The position numbers were made by a program, and so were the translations under genes. Below are positions 20,040 through 28,114 of a stretch of 64,000 nt of DNA, one piece after another; the stretch's first letter is position 1; each line of letters starts with the position of its first letter. Source of the stretch: Thioalkalivibrio sp. ALE31 (GTDB lineage Bacteria; Pseudomonadota; Gammaproteobacteria; Ectothiorhodospirales; Ectothiorhodospiraceae); contig NZ_KB905020.1 in assembly GCF_000377405.1 (NCBI RefSeq), forward strand, positions 558,001 through 622,000, in the 5' to 3' direction. The notes under the pieces were generated by a model. It made no database searches and was not told the DNA's origin. It was given only the letters and a program-made list of their open reading frames with translations.

Positions 20040-20552
20040 TTAGCTCCTCTCCGCGGCCGTCTCGGCGGCCGCATGGCTTTTGTCGGACGAGGCCTGCAGG
20101 GAGGCGCCGTGCATCACGACCTCCTGCACACCGTCTTTTTCCATTTGTTCGCGGTGGCGCTGCAGCACATCCGCCAGCGAGCGGGTACTGAGAAAGTCGT
20201 AGACCTGCTGGCTCAGATCGGTCCACAGGTCGTGCGTCAGGCAGCGCGAATCGGAATTGCAGTTGGCCTTGCCACCGCAGCGGGTCACGTCCACCGGCTC
20301 GTCCACCGCCACCACGATATCGGCGACGCTGATGCCCTCCGGATCCCGGCTCAGGGCATAGCCTCCGCCCGGCCCGCGGCTGCTGTTCACCAGCCCCTTG
20401 CGGCGCAGCCTGGAAAAGAGCTGCTCCAGATAGGACAATGAAAGCTTCTGCCGGCGCGCCACCTCGGCCAGGGATACCGGCCCGTTGCGGGTGTGCATCG
20501 CCACATCCAGCATGGCGGTCACGGCGTAGCGGCCTTTGGTCGTCAGTTTCAT
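20040..20552 (-). CDS. iscR: Fe-S cluster regulator IscR
   Basis: 170 residues. An Rrf2-family repressor that senses Fe-S status. The winged helix is in the first ~70 residues ([46 protein letters not shown]). The cluster ligands C92, C98, C104 and H107 fall at exactly the E. coli positions. Holo-IscR would repress this operon through the type 1 site found 42 bp upstream. ATG 20552 gives the canonical [11 protein letters not shown]; the longer open frame runs into cysE. Confidence 0.97.
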   Translation of the reverse strand: MKLTTKGRYAVTAMLDVAMHTRNGPVSLAEVARRQKLSLSYLEQLFSRLRRKGLVNSSRGPGGGYALSRDPEGISVADIVVAVDEPVDVTRCGGKANCNSDSRCLTHDLWTDLSQQVYDFLSTRSLADVLQRHREQMEKDGVQEVVMHGASLQASSDKSHAAAETAAERS

Positions 20553-20593
20553 GGTTGAGTGCACTTGTCGGTCATTTGCCGGCAAGCTTAGCA

Positions 20594-20618
20594 ATACCTG
20601 ACAAAAACGATCAAGTAT
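20594..20618 (-). promoter_or_regulatory. IscR type 1 operator of the isc operon
   Basis: Read on the minus strand, the 25 bases start ATACTTGATC and end TGTCAGGTAT. They match the published type 1 consensus (ATASYYGACTRWWWYAGTCRRSTAT) at 22 of 25 positions by my count, the differences being at positions 9, 10 and 16. The site ends 41 bp before the iscR ATG. TTGATC inside it can serve as a -35 element. It overlaps the cysE stop codon (20611-20613). Confidence 0.8.
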
Positions 20619-21438
20619 TCCCCTGCTGTTTACGTTCTTGTTCGCTCGTGGCGGCTCCCGGGACCTCGCATTCGTCCGGCTCCAGGCCCTCCAGATCGCA
20701 GGCCTCCAGCGGGCCGGAATCGTCTTCGCCCAGGGCCTCGCCCGGATCGATCCCGGCGCGCTTGAGCGCCTGGCAGGCCCGCTCCATGCGTTCGTCCAGG
20801 TCGTGCACACGCTGAACGATACGGTGGATCGCGTTGGCCACCGGGTCGGGCATGTCGCGCGACAGGCCGTAGGCATCGAAGCCCATGCGGTCGGCCATCT
20901 GCTGGAATCGCGGATCGGGCTCGGGCCGTGGCCCGATGACCCGGGCCGGGATGCCGACCGCGGTCGCATCGGCCGGCACGTCCTTCAGTACCACCGCGTT
21001 GGAGCCGATGCGCGCATGGTCGCCAACGTGGATCGGGCCCAACAGCTTGGCACCCGCCCCGATGACCACCTCGTTGCCGAGCGTCGGGTGGCGCTTGCCC
21101 CCCTCCCAGGTCGTGCCGCCCAGGGTGACCTGGTGATAGATCGTGCAGTCGTCGCCCACCTCGGCGGTCTCGCCGATCACCACGCCCATGCCGTGGTCGA
21201 TGAAGAAGCGCCTGCCAATGGTCGCACCGGGATGGATCTCGATGCCGGTGAGCCAGCGGCTGAAGTTGCCGACCACCCGGCCCAGCCAGCGCAGGCGATG
21301 CGTCCACAGCCAGTGCGCGAGGCGGTGATACCACAGGGCATGCAGCCCGGGGTACGCGGTCAGCACCTCGAAGGCGTTGCGTGCCGCCGGGTCGCGGTCA
21401 AACACGCAGCGAATGTCCTCGCGCATCCTGTCAAACAT
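20611..21438 (-). CDS. cysE: Serine O-acetyltransferase
   Basis: 275 residues. It makes O-acetylserine, the precursor of cysteine. An N-terminal helical domain is followed by the left-handed beta-helix with hexapeptide repeats ([25 protein letters not shown] around residues 70-95; [25 protein letters not shown]). The catalytic His and Asp lie in the DHGMGVV and HPT regions. Unlike the E. coli enzyme it has a ~95-residue helical, acidic C-terminal extension. Its position before iscR links cysteine supply to sulfur transfer. Its stop codon lies within the IscR operator. Confidence 0.95.
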   Translation of the reverse strand: MFDRMREDIRCVFDRDPAARNAFEVLTAYPGLHALWYHRLAHWLWTHRLRWLGRVVGNFSRWLTGIEIHPGATIGRRFFIDHGMGVVIGETAEVGDDCTIYHQVTLGGTTWEGGKRHPTLGNEVVIGAGAKLLGPIHVGDHARIGSNAVVLKDVPADATAVGIPARVIGPRPEPDPRFQQMADRMGFDAYGLSRDMPDPVANAIHRIVQRVHDLDERMERACQALKRAGIDPGEALGEDDSGPLEACDLEGLEPDECEVPGAATSEQERKQQGNT

Positions 21439-21494
21439 CGGCCGGCCTCATTCCTGAGTATCGCACTAAGGTATCACGTGCCCCGCACGCGCCC

Positions 21495-22238
21495 TCAGCG
21501 GCCCCTTTCCGTGTGCGTCAATATACCGCGCAGCATGCGCACCTCGCTGGCGCTCAGGCCGGCCCGCAGATACAGGTGGCGCAGGCGCCGCATCAGGTGG
21601 CGCGGGTTGTCCGGATCGAGCACGTCGATGGTGGTCAGGGCCTGCTCGAAATGCCGGAACAGCCCCTCCATCTCCGCCTGGGTCGCGGGCGGGTCCCGCT
21701 CCACCCCGGTCGGCTCGGCTCCGGACACGGCGGGTGCTTCGCCATTCAGCGCCGCCATGCGCAGCGCGTAGGTCATCACCTGAACGCTGCCGGCCAGATT
21801 CAGGGAGCTGAAATCGGGGACGGTGGGTATCTGCACAAAGGCATTGCAATGATCGAGTTCGGCGTTGGTCAGACCGCTGTGCTCGCGGCCAAAGACCAGG
21901 GCCACCGGCCCCTCGGCGGCGTTCGCCAGCGCCTGCCCGGCCGCGTCAGCGGGCCCCAGAACCGGTACCGAGTGGGTCCGCAGACGGGCGCTGGTCCCCA
22001 CCACCCAGACACAGTCGCGGATCGCGGCGGCGAGATCCTCGACCACGCGCGCACCCGCCAGCAGATCGTCCGCGCCCGAAGCCAGCGCCGTTGCATCGGC
22101 ATGCGGGAACCGCTCCGGCGCCACCAGCACGAGGTCGGTCACCCCCATGGCCTTCATCGCACGTGCGGCGGAACCGATGTTGCCGGGGTGCGTCGTGCCC
22201 ACCAGCACGACCCGCACCCGACCGAGGCGTTCTTCCAT
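21495..22238 (-). CDS. trmJ: tRNA (cytidine/uridine-2'-O)-methyltransferase TrmJ
   Basis: 247 residues (E. coli 246). A SPOUT-class enzyme that 2'-O-methylates position 32 of some tRNAs. Conserved segments are VLVGTTHPGNIGSAARAMKAMG, the knot motif ALVFGREHSGLTNAEL and the SAM loop IPTVPDFSSLNLAGSVQVMTYALR (residues ~135-160). ATG 22238 gives MEERLGRVRVVLVGTTHP. It is divergent from suhB, as in E. coli. Confidence 0.95.
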   Translation of the reverse strand: MEERLGRVRVVLVGTTHPGNIGSAARAMKAMGVTDLVLVAPERFPHADATALASGADDLLAGARVVEDLAAAIRDCVWVVGTSARLRTHSVPVLGPADAAGQALANAAEGPVALVFGREHSGLTNAELDHCNAFVQIPTVPDFSSLNLAGSVQVMTYALRMAALNGEAPAVSGAEPTGVERDPPATQAEMEGLFRHFEQALTTIDVLDPDNPRHLMRRLRHLYLRAGLSASEVRMLRGILTHTERGR

Positions 22239-22386
22239 TCCCGGGGCCCTGTATTGAACGGTGCGGGATTGTACACGCGCACGGTCACGACTTCCCAAGA
22301 AAGAGCCGCTTGTGTATTGTTCGCGGCCTTCCCGCGGCGCGCCACAGGCGCCCGCCGGACACCCCGCAGAACACCAGGAGACCCCC

Positions 22387-23199
22387 ATGCACCCCATGCT
22401 GAACACGGCGGTATCGGCGGCCCGCGAGGCCGGACGCATCACCACCCGCGCCTGGGGCCGGCCGGATCGCATGAATACCCGCGAGAAGGCCCGCAACGAC
22501 TGGGTTTCGGACGTCGACCTCTCGGCGGAACAGGCGATCGTGCAGACCCTGCGCCGCGCCTACCCCGATCACGCGATCATGGCCGAGGAAGGCGGCGAGC
22601 AAAGCGGTGCCGACGCCGATTTCGTCTGGATCATCGACCCGCTGGACGGCACCACCAACTACCTGCGCGAGATCCCGCAGTACGGCATCTCCATCGCGCT
22701 GAAGCACAAGGGACGGCTGGAACAGGCGGTGGTCTACGACCCGCTGAAGGAAGAGCTCTTCACCGCCACCCGAGGTGCCGGTGCCTTCCTCAACAGCCGC
22801 CGCATCCGGGTCTCCGAGCGCAAGGACCTCAACGGCGCGCTTCTGGGTACCGGCATCCCGTTTCGCGAGGGCCAGGACCTGGAACGCTACCTCAGCAGCC
22901 TGCGCCACCTGATCCCGGGCACGGCCGGCGTGCGCCGCCCGGGCTCGGCCGCGCTGGATCTGGCCTGGGTCGCCTGCGGGCGCTTCGACGGCTTCTGGGA
23001 GATGGGCCTGCAGCCCTGGGACATGGCCGCGGGCCTGCTGCTGGTGCAGGAAGCCGGCGGCGTGGTCAGCGACTGGCAGGGCAACCCGGACGTGATGCGC
23101 CGCGGCGACGTCGTCGCCGGCAACCCCAAGGTCCTCAAGGCGATGCTCCAGCGCCTGCACAAGGCCGAAAAGGAAGCCTCCGCCCGCTCCGACACCTGA
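22387..23199 (+). CDS. suhB: Inositol-1-monophosphatase family protein SuhB
   Basis: 270 residues (E. coli SuhB 267). A Mg2+-dependent phosphatase; in E. coli it also acts in rRNA transcription complexes. The metal and catalytic motifs are EEGG, DPLDGTTNYL and WDMAAGLLLVQEAGG. ATG 22387 follows AGGAG (22376-22380). The TGA stop at 23197-23199 lies within the left arm of the inverted repeat 23198-23494. Confidence 0.96.
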   Translation: MHPMLNTAVSAAREAGRITTRAWGRPDRMNTREKARNDWVSDVDLSAEQAIVQTLRRAYPDHAIMAEEGGEQSGADADFVWIIDPLDGTTNYLREIPQYGISIALKHKGRLEQAVVYDPLKEELFTATRGAGAFLNSRRIRVSERKDLNGALLGTGIPFREGQDLERYLSSLRHLIPGTAGVRRPGSAALDLAWVACGRFDGFWEMGLQPWDMAAGLLLVQEAGGVVSDWQGNPDVMRRGDVVAGNPKVLKAMLQRLHKAEKEASARSDT

Positions 23200-23494
23200 A
23201 GGGCCTGTTGGGTCACCACGAAGCACACGAAGGCACGAAGAAGGTCAAGGGCGGTTGCACCACAGAGAGCACAGAGGACACGGATAAAGGCCGAGTTCGG
23301 GTCAAGAACGTCCGTCGCATCGGGGTAAAACCCTCGCGGTCCGCCGAAGCCGCTAAACGCCGCCAAAGCCATCCGCCGACCTGAAAGCCTTCCAAGTTTT
23401 CTCCGTGAACTCCGTGTCCTCTGTGGTCAACCCGCCTTTGACCTTGACCTTCTTCGTGCCTTCGTGCGCTTCGTGGTGACCCAACAAGCCCTTC
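23198..23494. repeat. CACGAAG-type long inverted repeat, copy 2
   Basis: A 53-base arm at 23198-23250 (starting GAAGGGCCTGTTGGGTCACC) pairs with 23442-23494 with two mismatches. Within it are the CACGAAG motif and ACCACAGAGGACACGG-type inner repeats seen in copy 1 at 14635-14871. It fills the whole gap between suhB and the convergent DUF255 gene. The arm ends carry parts of both stop codons. The centre (about 23290-23395) shows no gene. Confidence 0.8.
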
Positions 23495-25385
23495 AGCGAT
23501 CGCGCTGCTGCAGCCAGAGGATCAGGCGGGCGTGGTGGTGCGGGTCGGATTCGATGGCGCGCCCCGGGCGCAGGTCGTATTCCGCGAACGCCGCATCCAC
23601 CGCTTCGCTGGCATCACGCCACTCCGCGCTGAGCCGGAAGATCAGGGTCGTCGGCGACGGCCGATGGACCGCCGGATGGAAGCGCTGCGAGATCATCCCC
23701 GGCAGCGGCGGCTCCGGCTCCGAGCGGAAGCCGTCGTCATCGCGGAAGCGTTCCCAGGCCGCCTCCAGCAGTGCCAGCGCCGGCCCCTGCTCGCCCTCGC
23801 CCGTGGCGGGCTTCCAGTCCCGCAGGCCGCGCGCGACAAAGGCGTAATCATTCAGCGTGGCCGTCCCGGCCTGATCCGCGGGCAGCCCCATAAGCGTGGG
23901 CAATTGGTCGGGATCGGAAGCGACCTCCAGCAGCCAGCCGTGCACCGCCGCACCCGCCTCTCGGAAGCGCTCGTCATGCTGCGCCCCCTCCGCGAGGGCG
24001 GAGAGCAGCAGGCCATGCGCCCCGGTCAGGACCTTTTCGTCCCGCGGCAGGCCGCGCGCCTCGCGCGCCCGGATCAGCATCTCGCGCCCGGCGTTCACCT
24101 GCTCGCGAACCTCCGCCTCGTCCAGGTCAAAGCGCTCCGCCAGGGCCTCGACCCCCGCGCCGCGCCGGGGCAGGTAGCCGAGATCGAACACGGAACTCCC
24201 CTCCATGCCGAACCACGCGCGCACCAGGTCCGGGTAGTCATGGTCCGCCAGCGCGGACTCCAGATCCGCCTCGGGCCACAGGTAGGCACCCCCCTCACGC
24301 CCTTCCTCGTCGACCGCCGACAGGCTGGAGGCGAACCCGCGGAAACCACCCTCGGCGGTATCCGCCTGCTCGCCGGTCTCGTCCTCGCGCAGGGCCATGT
24401 CGCGCTTGACGAAGTCGAGGTTCTCCAGCCCCAGCTCGATCCAGTCTTCGCGACCGAAATGCTCACCGGCCCGTAGATACAAAAGCGCGAGCTGGGCCTG
24501 ATCCTCCAGCATCACCTCGAAGTGGGGCTCGTTCCAGTCCGGCGACTCGGAATAGCGGAAGAAACCTCCCCCCAGCACGTCGCGCAGACCGGAGTGGGCC
24601 ATCTCGTCGAGCGTGATTTCCAGGAACTCGCCGACCCAGCCAGGCGCGGTGCCCGCCTGCACGGCCTCCAGCATCGCGTGCAGATACGGCGAATGCGGGA
24701 ACTTGGTGGAGCTGCCGAACCCGCCCTGCAGGTCGTCGGCCTCGCGCTCCAGGCGACTCCACAACACCTGCGGCAGGCGGCCGGCACGGCTTTCCGACAG
24801 GGGCTCCTCGCCCGCACGCAGTTGCTGGGTCAGCTCGTCACTGCCGCGCCGCGCCAGATCGACCAGCCGGTCGTAGTCCGCCTCCAGGCGTTCGGTAATG
24901 CCGTCGAGGAACTCGGCGAACTGATCGCGCGGGGCATAGACCACGCCGGTCAGTGCATGCCCCTGGGGCGTAACCACCACGTTGAGCGGCCAGCCCGCGC
25001 TCCCGGCGGTGGCGCGCTGAAACTCCAGCAGGTAGCTGTCCAGCGCCCCGTCGACCTCGCGATCGACCTTCACCGGGATGAAATTCTCGTTCAGCCGCTC
25101 GGCAATGCCCTCGTCCTGGAAGCTCTCTTCCTGCATGACATGGCAGTAGAAGCAGGAGTAGTAACCGCTGGAGATCAACAGCGGCCGCCGCTCCTCCCTG
25201 GCCTGTTCCAGCAGGGCCGGATCCCAGGCCCGCCACTGGACGGGGTCGTCCGTGTGCAGCCGGAGGTAGGGCGAGATGCTGTCGGCCATCTCGGGGTTGG
25301 CCTGCGCCGCGCCGGGCATCGCGAGGGCTGCGACCAGCAGCGAAACGACCAGACCGGCCCGGCGATTTTCCGGCGTTGCAAACAT
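23493..25385 (-). CDS. Exported DUF255 thioredoxin-like / six-hairpin protein (YyaL/SPATA20 family)
   Basis: 630 residues. The signal peptide AGLVVSLLVAALAMPGAAQA ends near residue 30. A thioredoxin-fold DUF255 domain follows with the CxxC motif SGYYSCFYCHVMQEESF. A long alpha/alpha-toroid part (DEMAHSGLRDVLGGGFFRYS, VLTGAHGLLLSALAEGA) makes up the rest. Family members are usually ~600-700 residues, often cytoplasmic; export would put the CxxC pair in the periplasm. Function is unknown. ATG 25385 was chosen because GGAGG lies 6 bases upstream. It is divergent from the CarH/LitR-like gene and may share its operator. Confidence 0.88.
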   Translation of the reverse strand: MFATPENRRAGLVVSLLVAALAMPGAAQANPEMADSISPYLRLHTDDPVQWRAWDPALLEQAREERRPLLISSGYYSCFYCHVMQEESFQDEGIAERLNENFIPVKVDREVDGALDSYLLEFQRATAGSAGWPLNVVVTPQGHALTGVVYAPRDQFAEFLDGITERLEADYDRLVDLARRGSDELTQQLRAGEEPLSESRAGRLPQVLWSRLEREADDLQGGFGSSTKFPHSPYLHAMLEAVQAGTAPGWVGEFLEITLDEMAHSGLRDVLGGGFFRYSESPDWNEPHFEVMLEDQAQLALLYLRAGEHFGREDWIELGLENLDFVKRDMALREDETGEQADTAEGGFRGFASSLSAVDEEGREGGAYLWPEADLESALADHDYPDLVRAWFGMEGSSVFDLGYLPRRGAGVEALAERFDLDEAEVREQVNAGREMLIRAREARGLPRDEKVLTGAHGLLLSALAEGAQHDERFREAGAAVHGWLLEVASDPDQLPTLMGLPADQAGTATLNDYAFVARGLRDWKPATGEGEQGPALALLEAAWERFRDDDGFRSEPEPPLPGMISQRFHPAVHRPSPTTLIFRLSAEWRDASEAVDAAFAEYDLRPGRAIESDPHHHARLILWLQQRDR

Positions 25386-25497
25386 GTGACCCTCCAGCAG
25401 CATCTAGAAAAGGTTGCTACCCTTTGGGACGCGAAGACCGGGAAGGTTCATCCCTGCAGCCCAATGGTCTCCGCGGATCGCATCCGGGATCCGGCAC

Positions 25498-25528
25498 TTG
25501 TACATGCGCTGTATAAATGTCGTACAAT
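25498..25528 (+). promoter_or_regulatory. Three 11-bp direct repeats overlapping a promoter (CarH/LitR-type operator)
   Basis: TGTACA at 25499, TGTATA at 25510 and CGTACA at 25521 are exactly 11 bp apart. B12-dependent CarH is described as binding 11-bp direct repeats with a TnTACA-like core, and MerR relatives such as MlrA also bind TGTACA. A possible -35 TTGTAC (25498-25503) and -10 TACAAT (25523-25528) lie in the same bases, 19 bp apart. Bound regulator would therefore block RNA polymerase. The outer hexamers TTGTAC and GTACAA also form an inverted pair, so divergent control of the DUF255 gene is possible. Confidence 0.6.
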
Positions 25529-25534
25529 TTCTCC

Positions 25535-26527
25535 ATGGCGAGCGCAACGCACATCGAACTTCAAGACGAAGAAGGCCTGTACCCGATCCGGCACGTGTGC
25601 GCGGAGACGGGCATTAACGACGTGACGCTGCGCGCCTGGGAGCGTCGCTACGGGCTCATTCGTCCCATGCGCACGCCCAAGGGCCACCGGCTCTACAGCC
25701 CCGGCGATATCGCCCGCATCAAGCGGATCATGGAACTGCTGGACCAGGGCATCCCGGTCTCCCAGGTCCACCGGGTTCTGGACGACGAACCCGCAGCCGC
25801 CACTCCCCGTCCGGATCCGGACGCGACCGAAGACGCCCCGGACACCACCACAACGCCCCGTCATCGCGACAGCCCCGGCCCCGGGATCGCACCCCACACC
25901 ATGGACCCGGTTGCCGAGGCACTGTACGACTCGGTCACGGATCTGGATGCAGGGGAGCTGGATCGCGTCTACGCCCGGCTGGTCATGCGCCACGGCTGGA
26001 ATGGCGTGCACGAAAGCGCCTTCCTCGAGGTGTACCGCCGCCTGCGCGAGGAATCCCGACACAATGCCGAGGGCGAGGTCCGCCTGGCGGTGTTCGCCGC
26101 CTGGGCCACGGCGGCATTCGCGGACCAGCTGCGCTCGGCCACGCGCGCCTGCGACGACCCGTCCTACCCCTGCCTGGTGCTCGGCGGCGGCCACCAGCAA
26201 GTCGGCGGACTGCTGCTGCAGCTTGCCTGCGCCCGCCGCGGCCTGAAGACCCTGCCCCTGTTCGACGCCACCAGCCCCGAGGGCCTGGAGACGCTGATGC
26301 GCCGTCTGCGTGCCCCGGCGCTGATCATCCATGGTTCCTCGCAGTTGATGCGCAGCCCCGAACTGCCCCGGGTGGAGGCCATCCTCAACCAAGCCGGACC
26401 GCCCTGCTACCTTGCCGGCTCGGCCGCGCTGGAGCTTTCCAAGGTCAAGCACGGCCGCACGGTGGAGGTTCTGCCCGGACCGCCGCTGGAGGCCGCCGCA
26501 CGACTCTCCCGGCACCTGCCCCAGTAG
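25535..26527 (+). CDS. MerR-family CarH/LitR-like transcriptional regulator
   Basis: 330 residues. Residues ~12-80 are a MerR winged helix (LYPIRHVCAETGINDVTLRAWERRYG, then PKGHRLYSPGDI). A low-complexity Pro/Asp/Thr linker (~88-118) follows. Next come a four-helix-bundle-like part and a Rossmann-like part (CLVLGGGHQQVGGLLLQLAC), the layout of CarH/LitR photoreceptors. The usual B12 ligand motif ExHxxG appears as GGHQQVG: the His (H220) is shifted one place. The W-x9-EH signature of the bundle is not found. B12 binding is therefore doubtful. It likely represses itself and the photolyases downstream. ATG 25517 is possible, but a -10 at 25523-25528 suggests a near-leaderless start at 25535. Confidence 0.8.
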   Translation: MASATHIELQDEEGLYPIRHVCAETGINDVTLRAWERRYGLIRPMRTPKGHRLYSPGDIARIKRIMELLDQGIPVSQVHRVLDDEPAAATPRPDPDATEDAPDTTTTPRHRDSPGPGIAPHTMDPVAEALYDSVTDLDAGELDRVYARLVMRHGWNGVHESAFLEVYRRLREESRHNAEGEVRLAVFAAWATAAFADQLRSATRACDDPSYPCLVLGGGHQQVGGLLLQLACARRGLKTLPLFDATSPEGLETLMRRLRAPALIIHGSSQLMRSPELPRVEAILNQAGPPCYLAGSAALELSKVKHGRTVEVLPGPPLEAAARLSRHLPQ

Positions 26528-26551
26528 CCGCCGCGCGCGCCTCCCGGCTCA

Positions 26552-28114
26552 GTGGCCACCTCCGCCGCATCCGTGCGCACCCTCCTGGTTGTGCTCGGCG
26601 ACCAGCTCGCCCCCGACCACCCGGTTCTGCAGGAGCTGGACCCCGACCGGGATGCCGTGTGGATGGCCGAGGTGGCCCACGAATCCCGCCACGTCCTCTC
26701 GCATGCGGCCCGCACCACCCTGTTTCTGTCGGCGATGCGCCACTTCGCCCGGCAGCTCCGCAAGGCAGGCCTGAGCGTTCACTATCGCCATCTCGGGGAG
26801 CACCCCGAGCCAACCCTGGGCGAGGCCCTGGACACCGACCTGGAACGGCTCCAGCCGACCCGGGTGATCGTCCTCCAGCCGGGGGAACATCGTGTATGCC
26901 GTCAGCTTGAGGCCACCTGCCGCACCCGGGGCGTGCCACTGGAGGTCCGCGAGGATCCCTGCTTCCTGGTGTCGCAGACGACCTTCGAGCAATGGGCCGG
27001 GACGCGCAAGCAGCTGCGCATGGAGTACTTCTACCGCCAGCAGCGAGCCGCCCTGGGCATCCTGATGAATGGCGACGAACCCGCCGGCGGACAGTGGAAC
27101 TTTGACGCCGACAACCGCGGACATTTCGGCCGGGACGGGCCCGGCCTGCTGCCGCCCCCCGTCGCCTTCGAACCCGACAAGATCACGCGCGAATGCCGGG
27201 ATGCCGTCGCCCGGTATCTGCCGGAACTGGCGGGCCAGACGGATGCGTTCGACTGGCCGGTCACCCCGGAACAGGCACAACAGGCCCTGGCCGACTTCAT
27301 CCAGCACCGCCTGCCCCTGTTCGGCACCTATCAGGACGCGATGTGGACCGACCAGCCGTGGCTCTATCACGCCCGCCTGTCCGCCGCGCTCAACCTGCAC
27401 CTGATCCATCCGCGCTCGGTGATCGACGCGGCGGAACAGGCCTGGCGCGACGGCCATGCGCCGCTCCCCGCGGTCGAGGGGTTCATCCGGCAGATCCTCG
27501 GCTGGCGCGAATACGTGCGCGGGCTGTACTTCCACTTTGGCGAGGCCTGGCACGAATGGAACGCCCTGGAGGCGGAGCAGCCGCTGCCGGCCCTCTACTG
27601 GGACGCCGACACCTCCATGCAGTGCCTGCACCAGGCCGTGGGCCAGACCCTGAAACGCGGTTATGCGCACCATATCCAGCGACTAATGGTCACCGGGCTG
27701 TTCGCCCAGCTCCTGGGCGTGCGCCCGGCCGAGATCCATGCCTGGTATCTGGGTATCTACGTCGATGCCGTGGAGTGGGTGGAACTCCCCAACGTGGTCG
27801 GCATGTCGCAGTATGCCGACGGCGGCCGCATGGCCTCCAAGCCGTACGTCGCCACCGGCCGCTACATTCAGCGCATGAGCAACTACTGCCGGCACTGCCC
27901 GTTCGACCCGGCCGAGGCCCTCGGTGCGAAGGCCTGTCCGTTCACCACGCTCTACTGGGACTTCCTCGACCGTCACCGCGAGCGCTTCGCCCGCCACCCG
28001 CGCACCGCGCTGCAGTGGAAGCACCTCGAGAAGATGGACCCCGAACGCCTGGAGGCCATCCGCGCCCAGGCCCACCACATCCGCAACACACTCGCGCAGG
28101 GAGACCGTATTTGA
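26552..28114 (+). CDS. Iron-sulfur bacterial cryptochrome/photolyase (FeS-BCP, CryB/PhrB type)
   Basis: 520 residues with GTG start, 24 bp after the regulator. This class repairs (6-4) photoproducts or acts as a cryptochrome. Four cysteines for a 4Fe-4S cluster occur at C358, C446, C449 and C462. Their spacing (88, 3, 13) is the same as in Rhodobacter CryB and Agrobacterium PhrB (346, 434, 437, 450). The N-terminal domain starts LLVVLGDQLAPDHP. Flavin-domain motifs include GFIRQILGWREYVRG and the C-terminal MASKPYVATGRYIQRMSNYC. The stop overlaps the next ATG (TGATG). Confidence 0.92.
   Translation: MATSAASVRTLLVVLGDQLAPDHPVLQELDPDRDAVWMAEVAHESRHVLSHAARTTLFLSAMRHFARQLRKAGLSVHYRHLGEHPEPTLGEALDTDLERLQPTRVIVLQPGEHRVCRQLEATCRTRGVPLEVREDPCFLVSQTTFEQWAGTRKQLRMEYFYRQQRAALGILMNGDEPAGGQWNFDADNRGHFGRDGPGLLPPPVAFEPDKITRECRDAVARYLPELAGQTDAFDWPVTPEQAQQALADFIQHRLPLFGTYQDAMWTDQPWLYHARLSAALNLHLIHPRSVIDAAEQAWRDGHAPLPAVEGFIRQILGWREYVRGLYFHFGEAWHEWNALEAEQPLPALYWDADTSMQCLHQAVGQTLKRGYAHHIQRLMVTGLFAQLLGVRPAEIHAWYLGIYVDAVEWVELPNVVGMSQYADGGRMASKPYVATGRYIQRMSNYCRHCPFDPAEALGAKACPFTTLYWDFLDRHRERFARHPRTALQWKHLEKMDPERLEAIRAQAHHIRNTLAQGDRI

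Noticed and set aside
27193-28113. Upstream extension of the CPD photolyase frame
   Set aside because: It lies over the FeS-type photolyase gene in another frame; photolyase homology starts exactly at ATG 28114.
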